From Syntrophobacteraceae bacterium (GTDB lineage: Bacteria > Desulfobacterota > Syntrophobacteria > Syntrophobacterales > Syntrophobacteraceae): a stretch of 54,103 bases of DNA. The position numbers were made by a program, and so were the translations under genes. Shown here piece by piece: positions 8,609 through 17,077 of the stretch. Numbering within the stretch: the stretch's first letter is position 1; each line of letters begins with the position of its first letter. The stretch is from the NCBI GenBank assembly GCA_003165235.1, contig PLSV01000104.1, positions 23,382 through 77,484 on the forward strand, read 5' to 3'. The notes beneath the pieces were generated by a model, which made no database searches, was not told the origin of the DNA, and was given only the letters and a program-made list of their open reading frames with translations.

Positions 8609-8813
8609 CCTCTCCAATCAAGATAAGGAGTTGATGCTCGCCTGTTTGTTGGAGGCAATTCGAATATCCAAACAGAATAAGAGTTTGGATGCCATAGAGG
8701 AATGTATCGCATCTTGGGAAGCAACCGCTGAACTCAATAAAATTCCTGGATTAAAAGAAAAAGTGTGGGAGCGGTACGAGAGACTAAAAAGCTCTGGCGC
8801 AATCCATGACTGA
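8571..8813 (+). CDS. Unknown small acidic/helical protein of the three-gene module
   Basis: 80 residues from a GTG start at 8571, inside the end of the preceding gene; AAGGTG just upstream may serve as ribosome site. An ATG at 8632 is an alternative and would remove the overlap. The sequence is predicted almost entirely helical (SNQDKELMLACLLEAIR and so on), with no DNA-binding motif I can name. Position between a DUF3467-like protein and a RelE/ParE-like protein would fit an antitoxin or adaptor, which is inference from context only. Confidence 0.55.
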   Translation: MLQKKQIKQLLSDLSNQDKELMLACLLEAIRISKQNKSLDAIEECIASWEATAELNKIPGLKEKVWERYERLKSSGAIHD

Positions 8814-9162
8814 AAAATGGACGATAGATAGTACTGCGGAAACTAGCGTAGAAGTTCTCGCTACCGTGGGAGCAGATTCCGATCTAAAAAAGAACTGGCC
8901 AAGTTTTGAACGAGATGTGGCCGACAATCCCTTCTACCACCCCAAGCCTGGGAGAATAGCTAAGTTAGAGGGTACGCATTTTCCGGCCGGGACTCATAGA
9001 TACAAAAAAAACGTACTGCGTGTTGTCTATCTTCCAGACAAACCCTCGAAAAAGGTTTTCCCCTTAGAAGCAGCGCGCGCCGTGGATGTATCTTATAAAA
9101 AACGGTCATCCCGCAGGGCCAAAGTCAAAAAACCCGAACCTAAAAGGCCGAAACGACCCTAA
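8806..9162 (+). CDS. RelE/ParE-like small protein (possible toxin)
   Basis: 118 residues; the start overlaps the previous stop by eight bases. Residues about 40-95 (NPFYHPKPGRIAKLEG, then HRYKKNVLRVVYLPD) follow the beta-strand order of the RelE/ParE toxin fold, in which the kLkg segment is followed by wRyRvgdyRviY. The catalytic residues that define particular mRNase toxins are not clear, and the C-terminus is a lysine/arginine/proline-rich tail. The family link is tentative. Together with the upstream palindrome and the flanking transposase debris it suggests a mobile toxin-antitoxin-like module of unusual three-gene form. Confidence 0.55.
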   Translation: MTEKWTIDSTAETSVEVLATVGADSDLKKNWPSFERDVADNPFYHPKPGRIAKLEGTHFPAGTHRYKKNVLRVVYLPDKPSKKVFPLEAARAVDVSYKKRSSRRAKVKKPEPKRPKRP

Positions 9163-9219
9163 ACGCTACAGTCGGAAAATTCAACACTTCAAAACGACCC
9201 ACTACCTCGCGCCCAAACC

Positions 9220-9350
9220 TGTCTCATGATACACAAGTGTCTCAGATTGTATCATGAGACAGTCGCATTACCCTGCCAAACATCTTGTTTCCCCTTATAT
9301 CATCGATTTTCTTAAACAGTCCGTTTTCCCGGCTGTCTCAGAAGTGTCTC
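9220..9350. promoter_or_regulatory. Cluster of TGTCTCA boxes including a perfect 14-base inverted repeat
   Basis: TGTCTCATGATACA (9220-9233) and TGTATCATGAGACA (9248-9261) form a perfect inverted repeat around a 14-base spacer that itself holds another TGTCTCA (9238). Two further copies, TGTCTCA at 9334 and TGTCTC at 9345, follow in the same orientation. The array lies between the RelE-like gene and the rubrerythrin operon. It could be a terminator hairpin, but the repeated half-site argues for a protein-binding region. The whole gene-free stretch 9163-9496 shows nothing else clear. Confidence 0.5.
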
Positions 9351-9496
9351 GTTTTTAGTGCAGACCCTTGCACGGCAAAATTTCCATTACGAATAAGTAT
9401 GTGACATCACATGGTAATTTTAATTATCTGCATGCGCCCGCACTTGGTGCGCTTGTTGCCATTAAGAGATGCGAACCTGGCTTTCGAGGGATAACG

Positions 9497-9790
9497 ATGA
9501 AAACATGCAATGAGATGCTTGGAAGGACAATCCAGTTGACCGAAATGATGGTCGAGCTGGCCGATCTGGGTGACGGGGCCAGGAAAGATGTCGGCTGCGG
9601 GGTCCTGTACGGGCTCCTGAGGGATTCGGCATACAAGATCAGAAAGGTTGCCGAGCAGGAGAGGGAAGACCATATCAGGAGAGGCCTGTGGCCGGAAGAA
9701 AAGAAGTCCGGCAAGGGCAGGGCCGCCATACGGAAGCAGGATGGCGGATGCGGATGCCGGACAGAATCATGGACAGATACGGATGAATAA
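9497..9790 (+). CDS. Unknown small protein preceding rubrerythrin
   Basis: 97 residues from the ATG at 9497, which has GAGG about eight bases upstream; the open frame extends back to 9368, but the earlier ATG lacks a ribosome site. The protein is helical and charged (TIQLTEMMVELADLGDGAR), with a Cys-rich tail (GGCGCR) and two further cysteines. I do not recognise a family. Its stop is eleven bases before the rubrerythrin start, so the two are almost certainly one operon, and a role in oxygen or peroxide stress is inferred from this. Confidence 0.6.
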   Translation: MKTCNEMLGRTIQLTEMMVELADLGDGARKDVGCGVLYGLLRDSAYKIRKVAEQEREDHIRRGLWPEEKKSGKGRAAIRKQDGGCGCRTESWTDTDE

Positions 9791-9801
9791 AGGAGACCAA
9801 A

Positions 9802-10311
9802 ATGCAATCCAAAAACGGCGCACAAACAGAGATGAATTTGTTGAAGGCCTTTGCGGGCGAATCCCAGGCGAACCGTAAGTATCTGGCCTTCGCAAAGCAG
9901 GCGGAAAAGGAAGGATACCCCCAGGCTGCAAAGCTTTTCCGGGCTGCCGCCGAGGCCGAAACCGTTCATGCCATCACACATCTCCGGGCCTTGGGGAACA
10001 TCGGGACCACGGAGGAAAACCTCAAGGCGGCTTTAGCGGGTGAGACATTTGAATTCACCGAGATGTATCCCCCAATGATCAGAACAGCAGAGGAAGAAGG
10101 GCATAATGCGGCCCGAAGAAGTTTTGCGTACGCCAATTCCGTAGAGATTCAGCATGCCCTGCTTTATCAGCGGGCGCTCGACCAACTGGAGACCCTTGAA
10201 GAGACTGATTATTACGTCTGTTCGGTTTGCGGGTACACCTGCGCAGATGGGCCACCCGACGGCTGCCCGGTTTGCGGTTCGGCAGCCGGCGTTTTCTCGA
10301 AGACGGACTAG
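9802..10311 (+). CDS. rbr: Rubrerythrin
   Basis: Non-haem iron peroxidase that reduces hydrogen peroxide in the cytoplasm of anaerobes, taking electrons from NAD(P)H through rubredoxin-type donors. 169 residues. The four-helix ferritin-like diiron domain has the E-x2-H type ligands (AEAETVHAITHLRAL and SVEIQHALLY). The C-terminal rubredoxin-like FeS4 knuckle reads CSVCGYTC then CPVCG. Start is supported by AAAGGAGACC. The first cysteine pair is CSVC as in typical members. Neighbours (unknown small protein, CydAB) make an oxygen-protection block. Confidence 0.95.
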   Translation: MQSKNGAQTEMNLLKAFAGESQANRKYLAFAKQAEKEGYPQAAKLFRAAAEAETVHAITHLRALGNIGTTEENLKAALAGETFEFTEMYPPMIRTAEEEGHNAARRSFAYANSVEIQHALLYQRALDQLETLEETDYYVCSVCGYTCADGPPDGCPVCGSAAGVFSKTD

Positions 10312-10346
10312 CACAAAGTTGCGCTCATATGAGTAAAATCCCCATG

Positions 10347-10416
10347 CCTCCCCTTTTGAAAAGGGAAGTGAATCGATCGCGCGGACTTCACTATGCTTTT
10401 CAAAAGGGGGCTGAGG
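10347..10416. repeat. Long imperfect hairpin between rbr and cydA
   Basis: CCTCCCCTTTTGAAAAG (10347) pairs with CTTTTCAAAAGGGGGCTGAGG (10396), and the inner segment adds GTGAA against TTCAC. The result is a stem of more than 20 pairs without a T-run. It may be a short palindromic repeat element or a transcript-processing hairpin separating rbr from cydAB. Confidence 0.6.
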
Positions 10417-10551
10417 ATACTAAAAGAATTATCCCTTTGAGCGCGGAAGTTAGCGTTGGAAATATTGCACATCCCATAGTGGATGACTACTTCGAGCCTG
10501 ACGTCCATCGGCGGTGCATTTTAGAACTCTCACATCAAAAGGAGACAGCAT

Positions 10552-11898
10552 ATGGACACCCTTATGCTATCCAGACTCCAGTTTGCAGCGGCGACATTTT
10601 TCCATTTCCTGTTCGTGCCGCTTACGCTCGGGCTTTCCGTCCTGCTGGCTATAATGGAGACGAACTACGTCAGGACGGGAAACGAAGAGTACAGAAACAT
10701 GGCCCGCTTCTGGGGCAAGATTTTCCTGATCAATTTCGCCATCGGGGTGGTTACCGGCATAACGCTCGAGTTCCAGTTCGGGACAAACTGGTCACGCTAC
10801 TCGGAGTACGTTGGCGATATTTTCGGTTCGCTCCTGGCAATTGAAGCGACAGTGGCTTTCTTTCTGGAATCCACTTTTATCGCGGTATGGGCTTTCGGAT
10901 GGAAGCGGCTCTCACCGAAGGCGCACGCGGTAACCATCTGGCTGGTGGCGCTCTCCTCGAACCTTTCGGCGATATGGATTCTGATCGCCAACTCATGGAT
11001 GCAGCACCCGGTGGGCTTTGTCATTCGAAACGGGCGAGCCGAGCTTGACAGTCTGATTGCCGTTATCACCCAGCCCTTTGCATGGCATACTATAGTCCAT
11101 ACAGTTTCAGCCGCCTATATCCTTTCAGCCTTTTTCGTGATGGGCGTCAGCGCCTGGCATTTACTAAGGAAGCAGAACATTTCATTTTTTAAGAAATCGT
11201 TTCGGCTGGCCGTTTCACTCGCCCTGATTTTTACGATCGTTGAGGTCTTGCAGGGCCATATGCACGGCGGTGAGGTCGCTAAAATACAGCCCACGAAGCT
11301 CGCGGCCATGGAGTCGCTCTGGGAGACAAAGAAATCCGCCCCTCAGTACTTGCTCGTCATTCCAGATCCTGATCGCGAACGCAATCTGGTCGAATTCGGG
11401 GCGATTCCAGGCGCTTTGAGCATGCTGGCATACCATGACTTCTCTGCTGAAGTGAAGGGTCTGAAAGCTTTTGCGCCCTCGGAAAGGCCTCCGGTAACCT
11501 TTACGTTTGTATCCTTCCGGGTAATGATGATCCTCGGGTTTTTTTTCCTTGTAATGGCAATCATCGGCTGGCTCAGGCGCAACACGGTCGAGGATCGGCC
11601 GAAGCTGCTCAAGGTGTTCCTCTATTCTATTCCCCTGCCCTATGTGGCCAGTGAGTTTGGTTGGATGCTCGCCGAGGTGGGGAGGCAGCCCTGGGTAGTA
11701 TACGGGATGATGAAGACCTCAAAAGCAGTATCTCCGATTGCGGCCTCCCAGGTGGCGATCTCTTTTGGGGCGTTCGTGCTCGTCTACACCTTCCTGGGAA
11801 TAGTGGCTTACTACCTGATGTGGAGCCATGCGAGGAAAGGGCCGGCAGATGAAACGGCCCTGCTCGCAGTGGACGATGAGGAGGTGGGATATGCTTGA
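10552..11898 (+). CDS. cydA: Cytochrome bd ubiquinol oxidase subunit I
   Basis: Inner-membrane quinol oxidase subunit that binds haems b558, b595 and d and reduces oxygen to water with high affinity. 448 residues, the short Q-loop class (the E. coli protein is about 520). Visible marks are the haem-ligand His18 in FFHFLFVPLTLG, the conserved FLEST helix, the second histidine region in WHTIVHTVSAA, and the signature GRQPWVVYG after the helix that carries the axial Met. The start ATG has AAAAGGAGAC upstream; a second ATG four codons on is possible. It overlaps cydB by eight bases. In an anaerobe this serves oxygen removal, fitting the adjacent rubrerythrin. Confidence 0.97.
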   Translation: MDTLMLSRLQFAAATFFHFLFVPLTLGLSVLLAIMETNYVRTGNEEYRNMARFWGKIFLINFAIGVVTGITLEFQFGTNWSRYSEYVGDIFGSLLAIEATVAFFLESTFIAVWAFGWKRLSPKAHAVTIWLVALSSNLSAIWILIANSWMQHPVGFVIRNGRAELDSLIAVITQPFAWHTIVHTVSAAYILSAFFVMGVSAWHLLRKQNISFFKKSFRLAVSLALIFTIVEVLQGHMHGGEVAKIQPTKLAAMESLWETKKSAPQYLLVIPDPDRERNLVEFGAIPGALSMLAYHDFSAEVKGLKAFAPSERPPVTFTFVSFRVMMILGFFFLVMAIIGWLRRNTVEDRPKLLKVFLYSIPLPYVASEFGWMLAEVGRQPWVVYGMMKTSKAVSPIAASQVAISFGAFVLVYTFLGIVAYYLMWSHARKGPADETALLAVDDEEVGYA

Positions 11899-12910
11899 GA
11901 CAATTTGGTTTGCTCTCTGGGGAATTCTGTGGGCCGTCTATTTCGTCTTGGACGGCTTCGATTTCGGCGTTGGAACCTTGGCCCCATTCATCGCAAAGAA
12001 CGAAAGCGAGAAACGCACCGTTTACAACAGCATGGCGCCTTACTGGAATGGAAACGAGGTCTGGCTGATAACCGCAGGCGGGGTTACTTTCGCCGCATTC
12101 CCTAAAACCTACGCAGTGATGTTCAGCAGCCTCTATTCCGCTCTTCTGCTTATCCTGTTTTGCCTCATAGTGCGCGGCGTCGCGATGGAGTTCAGGTCCA
12201 GATTTGCTTCAGGGGGCTGGAAAAGCTTCTGGGACGCCCTCCTGTGGATAGGAAACTTCGGTCCGGCCTTGCTGTTCGGCGTGGCTTTCGCCAATCTGTT
12301 TCGCGGTATTCTGATTGATAAAGGTGGAATCTATCAGGGGTCCCTTCTTTCGCTGCTCAACCCCTACGGGCTCATGGGAGGGGTCCTCTTCACCCTGATC
12401 TTCATGGTGCACGGGTCTCTTTGGCTCGCGATCAAATCCGAGGGGGCAATCAAAGAGCGCGCCGGAAAGCTGGCCGGCAATCTCTGGTTTGCGCTTGCAG
12501 TCGTGGCGGTCGTGTTCCTGGGGGCCACCTACTTCTCAACCGGTCTGTATGACAATTACATGAAAGTTCCAGGCCTGTTCGTCATTCCGCTTGCGGCTGT
12601 CGGCGCGCTGATCGGGATACTGCTCTTCGCCCGGCGGGAGCAATGGCTCAAAGCCTGGTTCTCCTCAGCCGTTTTCATCGTCATGGTTACGCTTTTCGGG
12701 GTTGGCGGAATGTACCCCAATCTGCTCATATCCAGCATCAATCCGGCATTCAGCCTGAGCGCGTTCAACTCGTCATCGAGTCCCCTGACATTGAAGATCA
12801 TGCTCGCAGTAGCCCTGGTCTTCGTACCCATAGTAATCGCCTATCAGATATGGGTGTACAGGTTTTTCGGGATGAGCTTCGAGAAGGCCGCAACGGCCCT
12901 GCGAAAATAG
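11891..12910 (+). CDS. cydB: Cytochrome bd ubiquinol oxidase subunit II
   Basis: 339 residues, polytopic partner of CydA. The opening MLETIWFALWGILWAVYFVL and the DGFDFGVGTL motif are diagnostic of CydB, and YWNGNEVWLITAGG follows. The start is the ATG at 11891, preceded by GAGGTGGG and overlapping the cydA stop, so the two are translationally coupled. No cydX or cydCD genes follow; cydX is too small to exclude elsewhere. Confidence 0.97.
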   Translation: MLETIWFALWGILWAVYFVLDGFDFGVGTLAPFIAKNESEKRTVYNSMAPYWNGNEVWLITAGGVTFAAFPKTYAVMFSSLYSALLLILFCLIVRGVAMEFRSRFASGGWKSFWDALLWIGNFGPALLFGVAFANLFRGILIDKGGIYQGSLLSLLNPYGLMGGVLFTLIFMVHGSLWLAIKSEGAIKERAGKLAGNLWFALAVVAVVFLGATYFSTGLYDNYMKVPGLFVIPLAAVGALIGILLFARREQWLKAWFSSAVFIVMVTLFGVGGMYPNLLISSINPAFSLSAFNSSSSPLTLKIMLAVALVFVPIVIAYQIWVYRFFGMSFEKAATALRK

Positions 12911-13007
12911 GCGCATGGAGCAAAAACGGCTTGAAGATCTGTGAATAGTCAGAACATGGGGGCGGGATATCAATTTAATCCAGGCCCCGAGATATCCGAA
13001 ACCTGGA

Positions 13008-13033
13008 GGCGGAGTCAAACAGGCTCCGCCTTT
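13008..13033. terminator. Hairpin between convergent cydB and the kinase-like gene
   Basis: GGCGGAG and CTCCGCC form a seven-pair stem with a nine-base loop followed by TTTA. It lies at the converging 3' ends of cydB (plus) and the kinase-like gene (minus), whose last codons it overlaps, so it may act for both. Confidence 0.5.
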
Positions 13034-14166
13034 ACCGCGCTCGCTGTCTCCCTGATAATCGTGCGAAGAGCTTGGGCCTGCGATTCGATGCTTTCGACGA
13101 TGCGGAACTGGACCAGCGCTCTTCGGAGGTTCTGCCGGCGGTCCCTCACCTTGAAATAGACATCCCCCTCCAGGTAATCGCAAAAAAACCTGACTCCCAG
13201 CTCGTAGGCAAGCAGGCGGATAGAATCGTAGATGAATTCACGGTCGCATTCGGTGAGAAAGCCTTTGGCCACCGAAAAATAGCCCCTGAGCAGCGCCTGG
13301 CAGAGTTCGGGTTCGAAACGGACTTCATCGGGCCTGCCGGGGTCTTCTCCAAGCGGATTGCAGCATGAACGAAGGCTGTCGCCGATATCATAATGAACCA
13401 GACCGGGCTTGACGGTGTCAAGGTCAACGATGCTCACGGCCAGCCCTGTCATGGTATCGATCATTACATTGCTAACTTTAGGGTCGCCGTGAATTATACG
13501 GAGCGGCAATCTTCCGTCCGATTTGGCATTTTCCAGAATGGGCGCGAACTCCTTGCGCCTGTCTATGAAATCCATGCAATGGGCCGCATCGGGGGATGCC
13601 GGGGCGCGGCGTTTTTCCAGCACCGCCAGATAGCGTCCCAAATAGATCGGGGTAATGTGAAAGCCTTCCAGCGTGTCCTTGAGCCTGTTTGCGGGCAGGT
13701 CGCTCACAAGGGTGTGGAAAAGCCCTATGGCAAACCCGACCTCGGCTGCATGATCGAGACTGATGACCGAATCGAACGATTCCGAGTTCTCTATGAAGCT
13801 GATCGCGCGCCAGAAGCAACCTTCGGGGTCGATCCAGTGATCTTGGGAATAGGCCGTCAGCAGAAGGCGCGGCATCTCCCAACGGCGGCCGGCCGGCGGA
13901 TTGCGCCTCAGGCGCTCTGAAACGTGCTCGGAGAAGGCGCGAAGGTTTTGCATTATTAATTCGGGCCTGCTAAATACACGCCGGTTTATGCGCTGAAGAA
14001 TGAAATATTTTTCCCGATCCGAGCCGGAGGACACAAGATACGTGTCGTTTATGTTGCCAGCCCCGTATTTGTTGATTTCGGCAATTTGGTCTGCTGAGCC
14101 GAACTGCTCGGCCGCTGCCCTGAGATAATCGGAAGCTTTGCCCCTTGTACTCCGCTTTTTTGTCAT
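13015..14166 (-). CDS. APH-fold phosphotransferase, N-acetylhexosamine kinase-like
   Basis: 383 residues of the aminoglycoside-phosphotransferase/choline-kinase fold. The N-terminal GNINDTYLV resembles the nucleotide loop of NahK-type sugar 1-kinases. The catalytic loop HGDPKVSNVMID is near residue 224 and the metal-binding VDLDTVKPG follows. NahK-like kinases phosphorylate N-acetylhexosamines at C1, and such proteins often act in exopolysaccharide or salvage pathways. The actual substrate here is not known. The gene is monocistronic on the minus strand. Confidence 0.75.
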   Translation of the reverse strand: MTKKRSTRGKASDYLRAAAEQFGSADQIAEINKYGAGNINDTYLVSSGSDREKYFILQRINRRVFSRPELIMQNLRAFSEHVSERLRRNPPAGRRWEMPRLLLTAYSQDHWIDPEGCFWRAISFIENSESFDSVISLDHAAEVGFAIGLFHTLVSDLPANRLKDTLEGFHITPIYLGRYLAVLEKRRAPASPDAAHCMDFIDRRKEFAPILENAKSDGRLPLRIIHGDPKVSNVMIDTMTGLAVSIVDLDTVKPGLVHYDIGDSLRSCCNPLGEDPGRPDEVRFEPELCQALLRGYFSVAKGFLTECDREFIYDSIRLLAYELGVRFFCDYLEGDVYFKVRDRRQNLRRALVQFRIVESIESQAQALRTIIRETASAVKAEPV

Positions 14167-14400
14167 TAAATTTCCTCAACTCGATTCCGGCAGGCCTATA
14201 TTCTATTTCAGAAGTTGAATATGCAAGAGCGAGGGTTTAATGTCAATGACCGCCCCTGGACTCAAACGCTCTCAGCGGCGGTCCGCTTTGTCAGGAGTAA
14301 TGGTTCACCGGAAACCGCCGGTCTCATGAATCAGGAGGCTTGTGAAAAGATTTCCAGGCCCCGCAAGTCGATGCTTAACATTTATCCAAAGGAGTAGAAA

Positions 14401-14997
14401 ATGGCTTATTTGAAGTACACATTTTTGCTGGTCCTCATCTCTTGCTGCTCACTGATTTTGCAAAGCTTTTCCTCGGCGGCCGGTCCGGAAGAAAAGGCGC
14501 AGCCCGCAAATCCGGTCGTCTTGATGAAGACATCCATGGGCCTGATCAAGATCGAACTCTGGCCCGGCAAAGCCCCTGAAACAGTGAAAAACTTCCTGCA
14601 GTACGTGGACGAGGGATTCTACGACGGCACGATTTTCCATCGGGTTATAGGCACTTTCATGATCCAGGGAGGCGGGTTTACGGTCGATATGAAACAGAAG
14701 CCAACCCGTGCCCCTGTCAAGAATGAAGCGAGCGCGGAGCTTAAGAACGACCGAGGGACTATTGCGATGGCTAGAACCATGGCCGTTGACAGCGCGACGG
14801 GGCAATTCTTCATAAATGTCGTGGACAATGTGTCTCTTAACCACAGAGACAGTTCATCCGCCGGCTTCGGCTATGCTGTTTTCGGCAAGGTTATTGACGG
14901 GATGGACGTCGTGGACAAGATAAAGGGCGTTGCAACTTCAAATCAGGATGTGCCGGTAAAACCCGTGGTTATTGAGAGCGTCAAACGGGAAAAGTAG
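14401..14997 (+). CDS. Secreted cyclophilin-type peptidyl-prolyl isomerase
   Basis: 198 residues with an N-terminal signal peptide (hydrophobic core [13 protein letters not shown], then SSAAG), so probably periplasmic. A cysteine pair in the hydrophobic region makes a lipoprotein conceivable, but no clear lipobox is present. The cyclophilin domain carries [20 protein letters not shown] and the active-site Arg and Gln of that motif, plus [11 protein letters not shown] near the end. It catalyses cis-trans isomerisation of X-Pro bonds during folding. The ribosome site AAAGGAG precedes the ATG. Confidence 0.93.
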   Translation: MAYLKYTFLLVLISCCSLILQSFSSAAGPEEKAQPANPVVLMKTSMGLIKIELWPGKAPETVKNFLQYVDEGFYDGTIFHRVIGTFMIQGGGFTVDMKQKPTRAPVKNEASAELKNDRGTIAMARTMAVDSATGQFFINVVDNVSLNHRDSSSAGFGYAVFGKVIDGMDVVDKIKGVATSNQDVPVKPVVIESVKREK

Positions 14998-15017
14998 CCG
15001 GCGCCCAGCGTAGCCTG

Positions 15018-15120
15018 AAGTGTGAAGGGTGAAGTTGAAAGGGTGAACTTCCGGCAAAAAGCCGGCGAGAGGAATGGACAGATTATTTTCACTCTCCATT
15101 CTTCACTCTTTACTCTTTTC
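15018..15120. repeat. GAAGGGTGAAG-type inverted repeat after the cyclophilin gene
   Basis: GTGAAGGGTGAAGTTGAAAGGGTGAA-like sequence on the left is answered by TTCACTCTCCATTCTTCACTC on the right, with a GCCGGCAAAAAGCCGGC-style inner hairpin. It lies between the convergent cyclophilin and cytochrome genes and probably ends both transcripts. A stronger copy of the same family is at 15870-15924. Confidence 0.5.
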
Positions 15121-15625
15121 TTGATCCAGCCATCCGCTCGTACTCACCGGGAGAAATTTTGGGGAGCCGCCGGACGAAAGCGATCACGACTGCTATTTCG
15201 TTTTTTTCGTAAGTTGAGCCGAAAGAGGGCATTCCGGTCAGTTTGAGGCCATTTTCCACAATCCAATACAGTTGCCCGTATTCCCATTCGCTCTGTATAG
15301 ATCCCGAAAGCAGGTTTGCCGGGGCGGGGTAAAGACCCTGAGAAAAGGGACGGGCCGAAATCCCCGGGGCGCCATGGCAAGGAATGCAAGCCTCGTTATA
15401 TATTGCCGCCCCTTTCGGCGCCAGCGCCGGGTCCGTCATGGGAGGAGTTTTCACATCACGGCTGTTGACGATAATCGACCGGTCGCGCAAAACCTCAATG
15501 GCTTCAACCGTGATGTCCCAGTGCGGGACACGGGCTGAGACATTAAAGCACCCGAACCAGACGAATACGGCCCCGGCCCCGGCGGCCACAGCCAGAAAGA
15601 CAATAATTGCGAGAAGGACCTTCAT
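15110..15625 (-). CDS. Membrane-anchored monohaem cytochrome c
   Basis: 171 residues. An N-terminal hydrophobic helix (VLLAIIVFLAVAAGAGAVFVW) acts as signal or anchor. A class I cytochrome c domain follows, with one CIPCH haem site and a C-terminal axial methionine in LTGMPSF. It is exported and probably periplasmic, donating or accepting electrons; the partner is unknown. The start at 15625 has AAAGGAG upstream; the open frame runs further upstream without a ribosome site. Confidence 0.85.
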   Translation of the reverse strand: MKVLLAIIVFLAVAAGAGAVFVWFGCFNVSARVPHWDITVEAIEVLRDRSIIVNSRDVKTPPMTDPALAPKGAAIYNEACIPCHGAPGISARPFSQGLYPAPANLLSGSIQSEWEYGQLYWIVENGLKLTGMPSFGSTYEKNEIAVVIAFVRRLPKISPGEYERMAGSRKE

Positions 15626-15869
15626 GAGGTCTCCTTTCGGATATTGAGTCCGGCCAAAGGCCACAAAAAAGAGCCAGGTGGGGGGACCTGACTCTCGGGT
15701 TGAGGATAATAAAAAAGAAAACGGGGTTTGGGGGCGCGACAACTTGACAATAATCTAACTCGCTGATTCGGTTTTTTAAATCAGGTATAGACAGTAATCC
15801 GGCAGGGAAAGGACTGTATTTGGCTATAGTGGTTTCTTGAACGGGATGGGCGGGGGCATACCCTGAAGT

Positions 15870-15924
15870 GCGAAGGGTGAAGTTAGAGGGGTGAAATTTC
15901 CACCCTTCACTCTTCACCCTTCGC
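15870..15924 (-). terminator. Strong hairpin downstream of panB
   Basis: GCGAAGGGTGAAG (15870) pairs perfectly with CTTCACCCTTCGC (15912-15924), and GGGTG with CACCC closes the top of the stem. It lies just beyond the panB stop on the minus strand, so it probably ends the panB transcript. The rest of 15626-15950 contains a short leader for the cytochrome gene and nothing else recognised. Confidence 0.6.
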
Positions 15925-15950
15925 TCTTCTTTATACCGCCGGGGCTGGAA

Positions 15951-16787
15951 CTAGGTTTTGTCCAGCTTCTTTACTTCCTGTTCGTCGATCATGAACCCAT
16001 GCTCGGGTCCCGGGAAAATGCCCTGCTCCACCTCTTCCCTGTATTTGACCAGTGCTTTAATAATCACTTCGTCAAGCTTTGCGTATTTCTTTACGAAGCG
16101 AGGCGCGAACCTGTCGAAAAGCCCCAGAACATCATGGATAACGAGCACCTGCCCATCGCAGGACGGCCCAGCCCCGATGCCGATAGTGGGAACCGGCACG
16201 GCCTCGGTGACCATCTCGGCGATTGAGGAAGGAATGGCCTCGAGGACTATGCTGAAACATCCGGCCTCAGCCAGCGCCTGGGCGTCTTCGATCAGCACCT
16301 TGGCTGCTTCGGCGGTTTTTCCCTGTACCTTGAAACCTCCAAATTGGGCTGCGCTCTGGGGGGTCAGACCAAGATGGCCCTGAACGGGAATCCCGGCTTC
16401 CACCATTGCCCTTACCTGCGGGACAACCCTTGCTCCTCCTTCCAGTTTTACAGCGCTCGCCCTGGCTTCCTTCATAAAACGGCCGGCATTTATGAGCGCC
16501 TGTTCCACGCTCGCCTGGTAGGACATGAAAGGCATATCGCCGATTACTATGGCCCGGCTTGCACCCCTGCTGACCGCCAGGGTGTGATGGAGCATTTCAG
16601 TCATTCCGACTGAAAGGGTGTCCTCCTGGCCCAAAACGACCATCGCCAGCGAGTCGCCGACAAGCAGCATATCGACTCCACTCTTGTCCGCCCATAACGC
16701 GGTGGGGTAATCGTATGCGGTAAGCTCGCTCAGTTTACGCTTGCCTTTGGCGGCGATGATCTCTGGAACGGTTACTCTTTTGCTCAT
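15951..16787 (-). CDS. panB: Ketopantoate hydroxymethyltransferase
   Basis: First committed enzyme of pantothenate synthesis: transfers a hydroxymethyl group from methylene-tetrahydrofolate to 2-oxoisovalerate, giving ketopantoate. 278 residues, normal length. Seen: LTAYDYPTALWADKSGVD, the metal-binding VGDSLAMVVLG, KLEGG, GHLGLTPQSAAQFGGFKVQG, and GIGAGPSCDGQVLVIHD. Start at 16787 with GGAGAG upstream. panE lies 290 bases upstream on the same strand, which supports the pathway; the gap shows no gene. Confidence 0.97.
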   Translation of the reverse strand: MSKRVTVPEIIAAKGKRKLSELTAYDYPTALWADKSGVDMLLVGDSLAMVVLGQEDTLSVGMTEMLHHTLAVSRGASRAIVIGDMPFMSYQASVEQALINAGRFMKEARASAVKLEGGARVVPQVRAMVEAGIPVQGHLGLTPQSAAQFGGFKVQGKTAEAAKVLIEDAQALAEAGCFSIVLEAIPSSIAEMVTEAVPVPTIGIGAGPSCDGQVLVIHDVLGLFDRFAPRFVKKYAKLDEVIIKALVKYREEVEQGIFPGPEHGFMIDEQEVKKLDKT

Positions 16788-17077
16788 TTGGCTCTCTCCT
16801 TTTTCACTCGAGCGGCAAGGCGCCTGCCCGGTTGGTTGATGCCGGAAAAGTCCGGCCAAAAGCCGAACCAATCACGCCAAAGATTTCGTAGGATTATATA
16901 TCATGGGGAGTCGAGCGCAAGCAATAACGAGTCCCGGAATCCGGCGCCTCAATGGCGCCATGACTTGCGGTCTTGCCGTACGCCTCTTTCACCCGAAAAA
17001 CCTTCCCATGCCGTCATGGCGTCAAATCCTGGCTCACGGCGTTTGCCAATCCCGACTGTCGCGGCCCCGGGGGCCCA

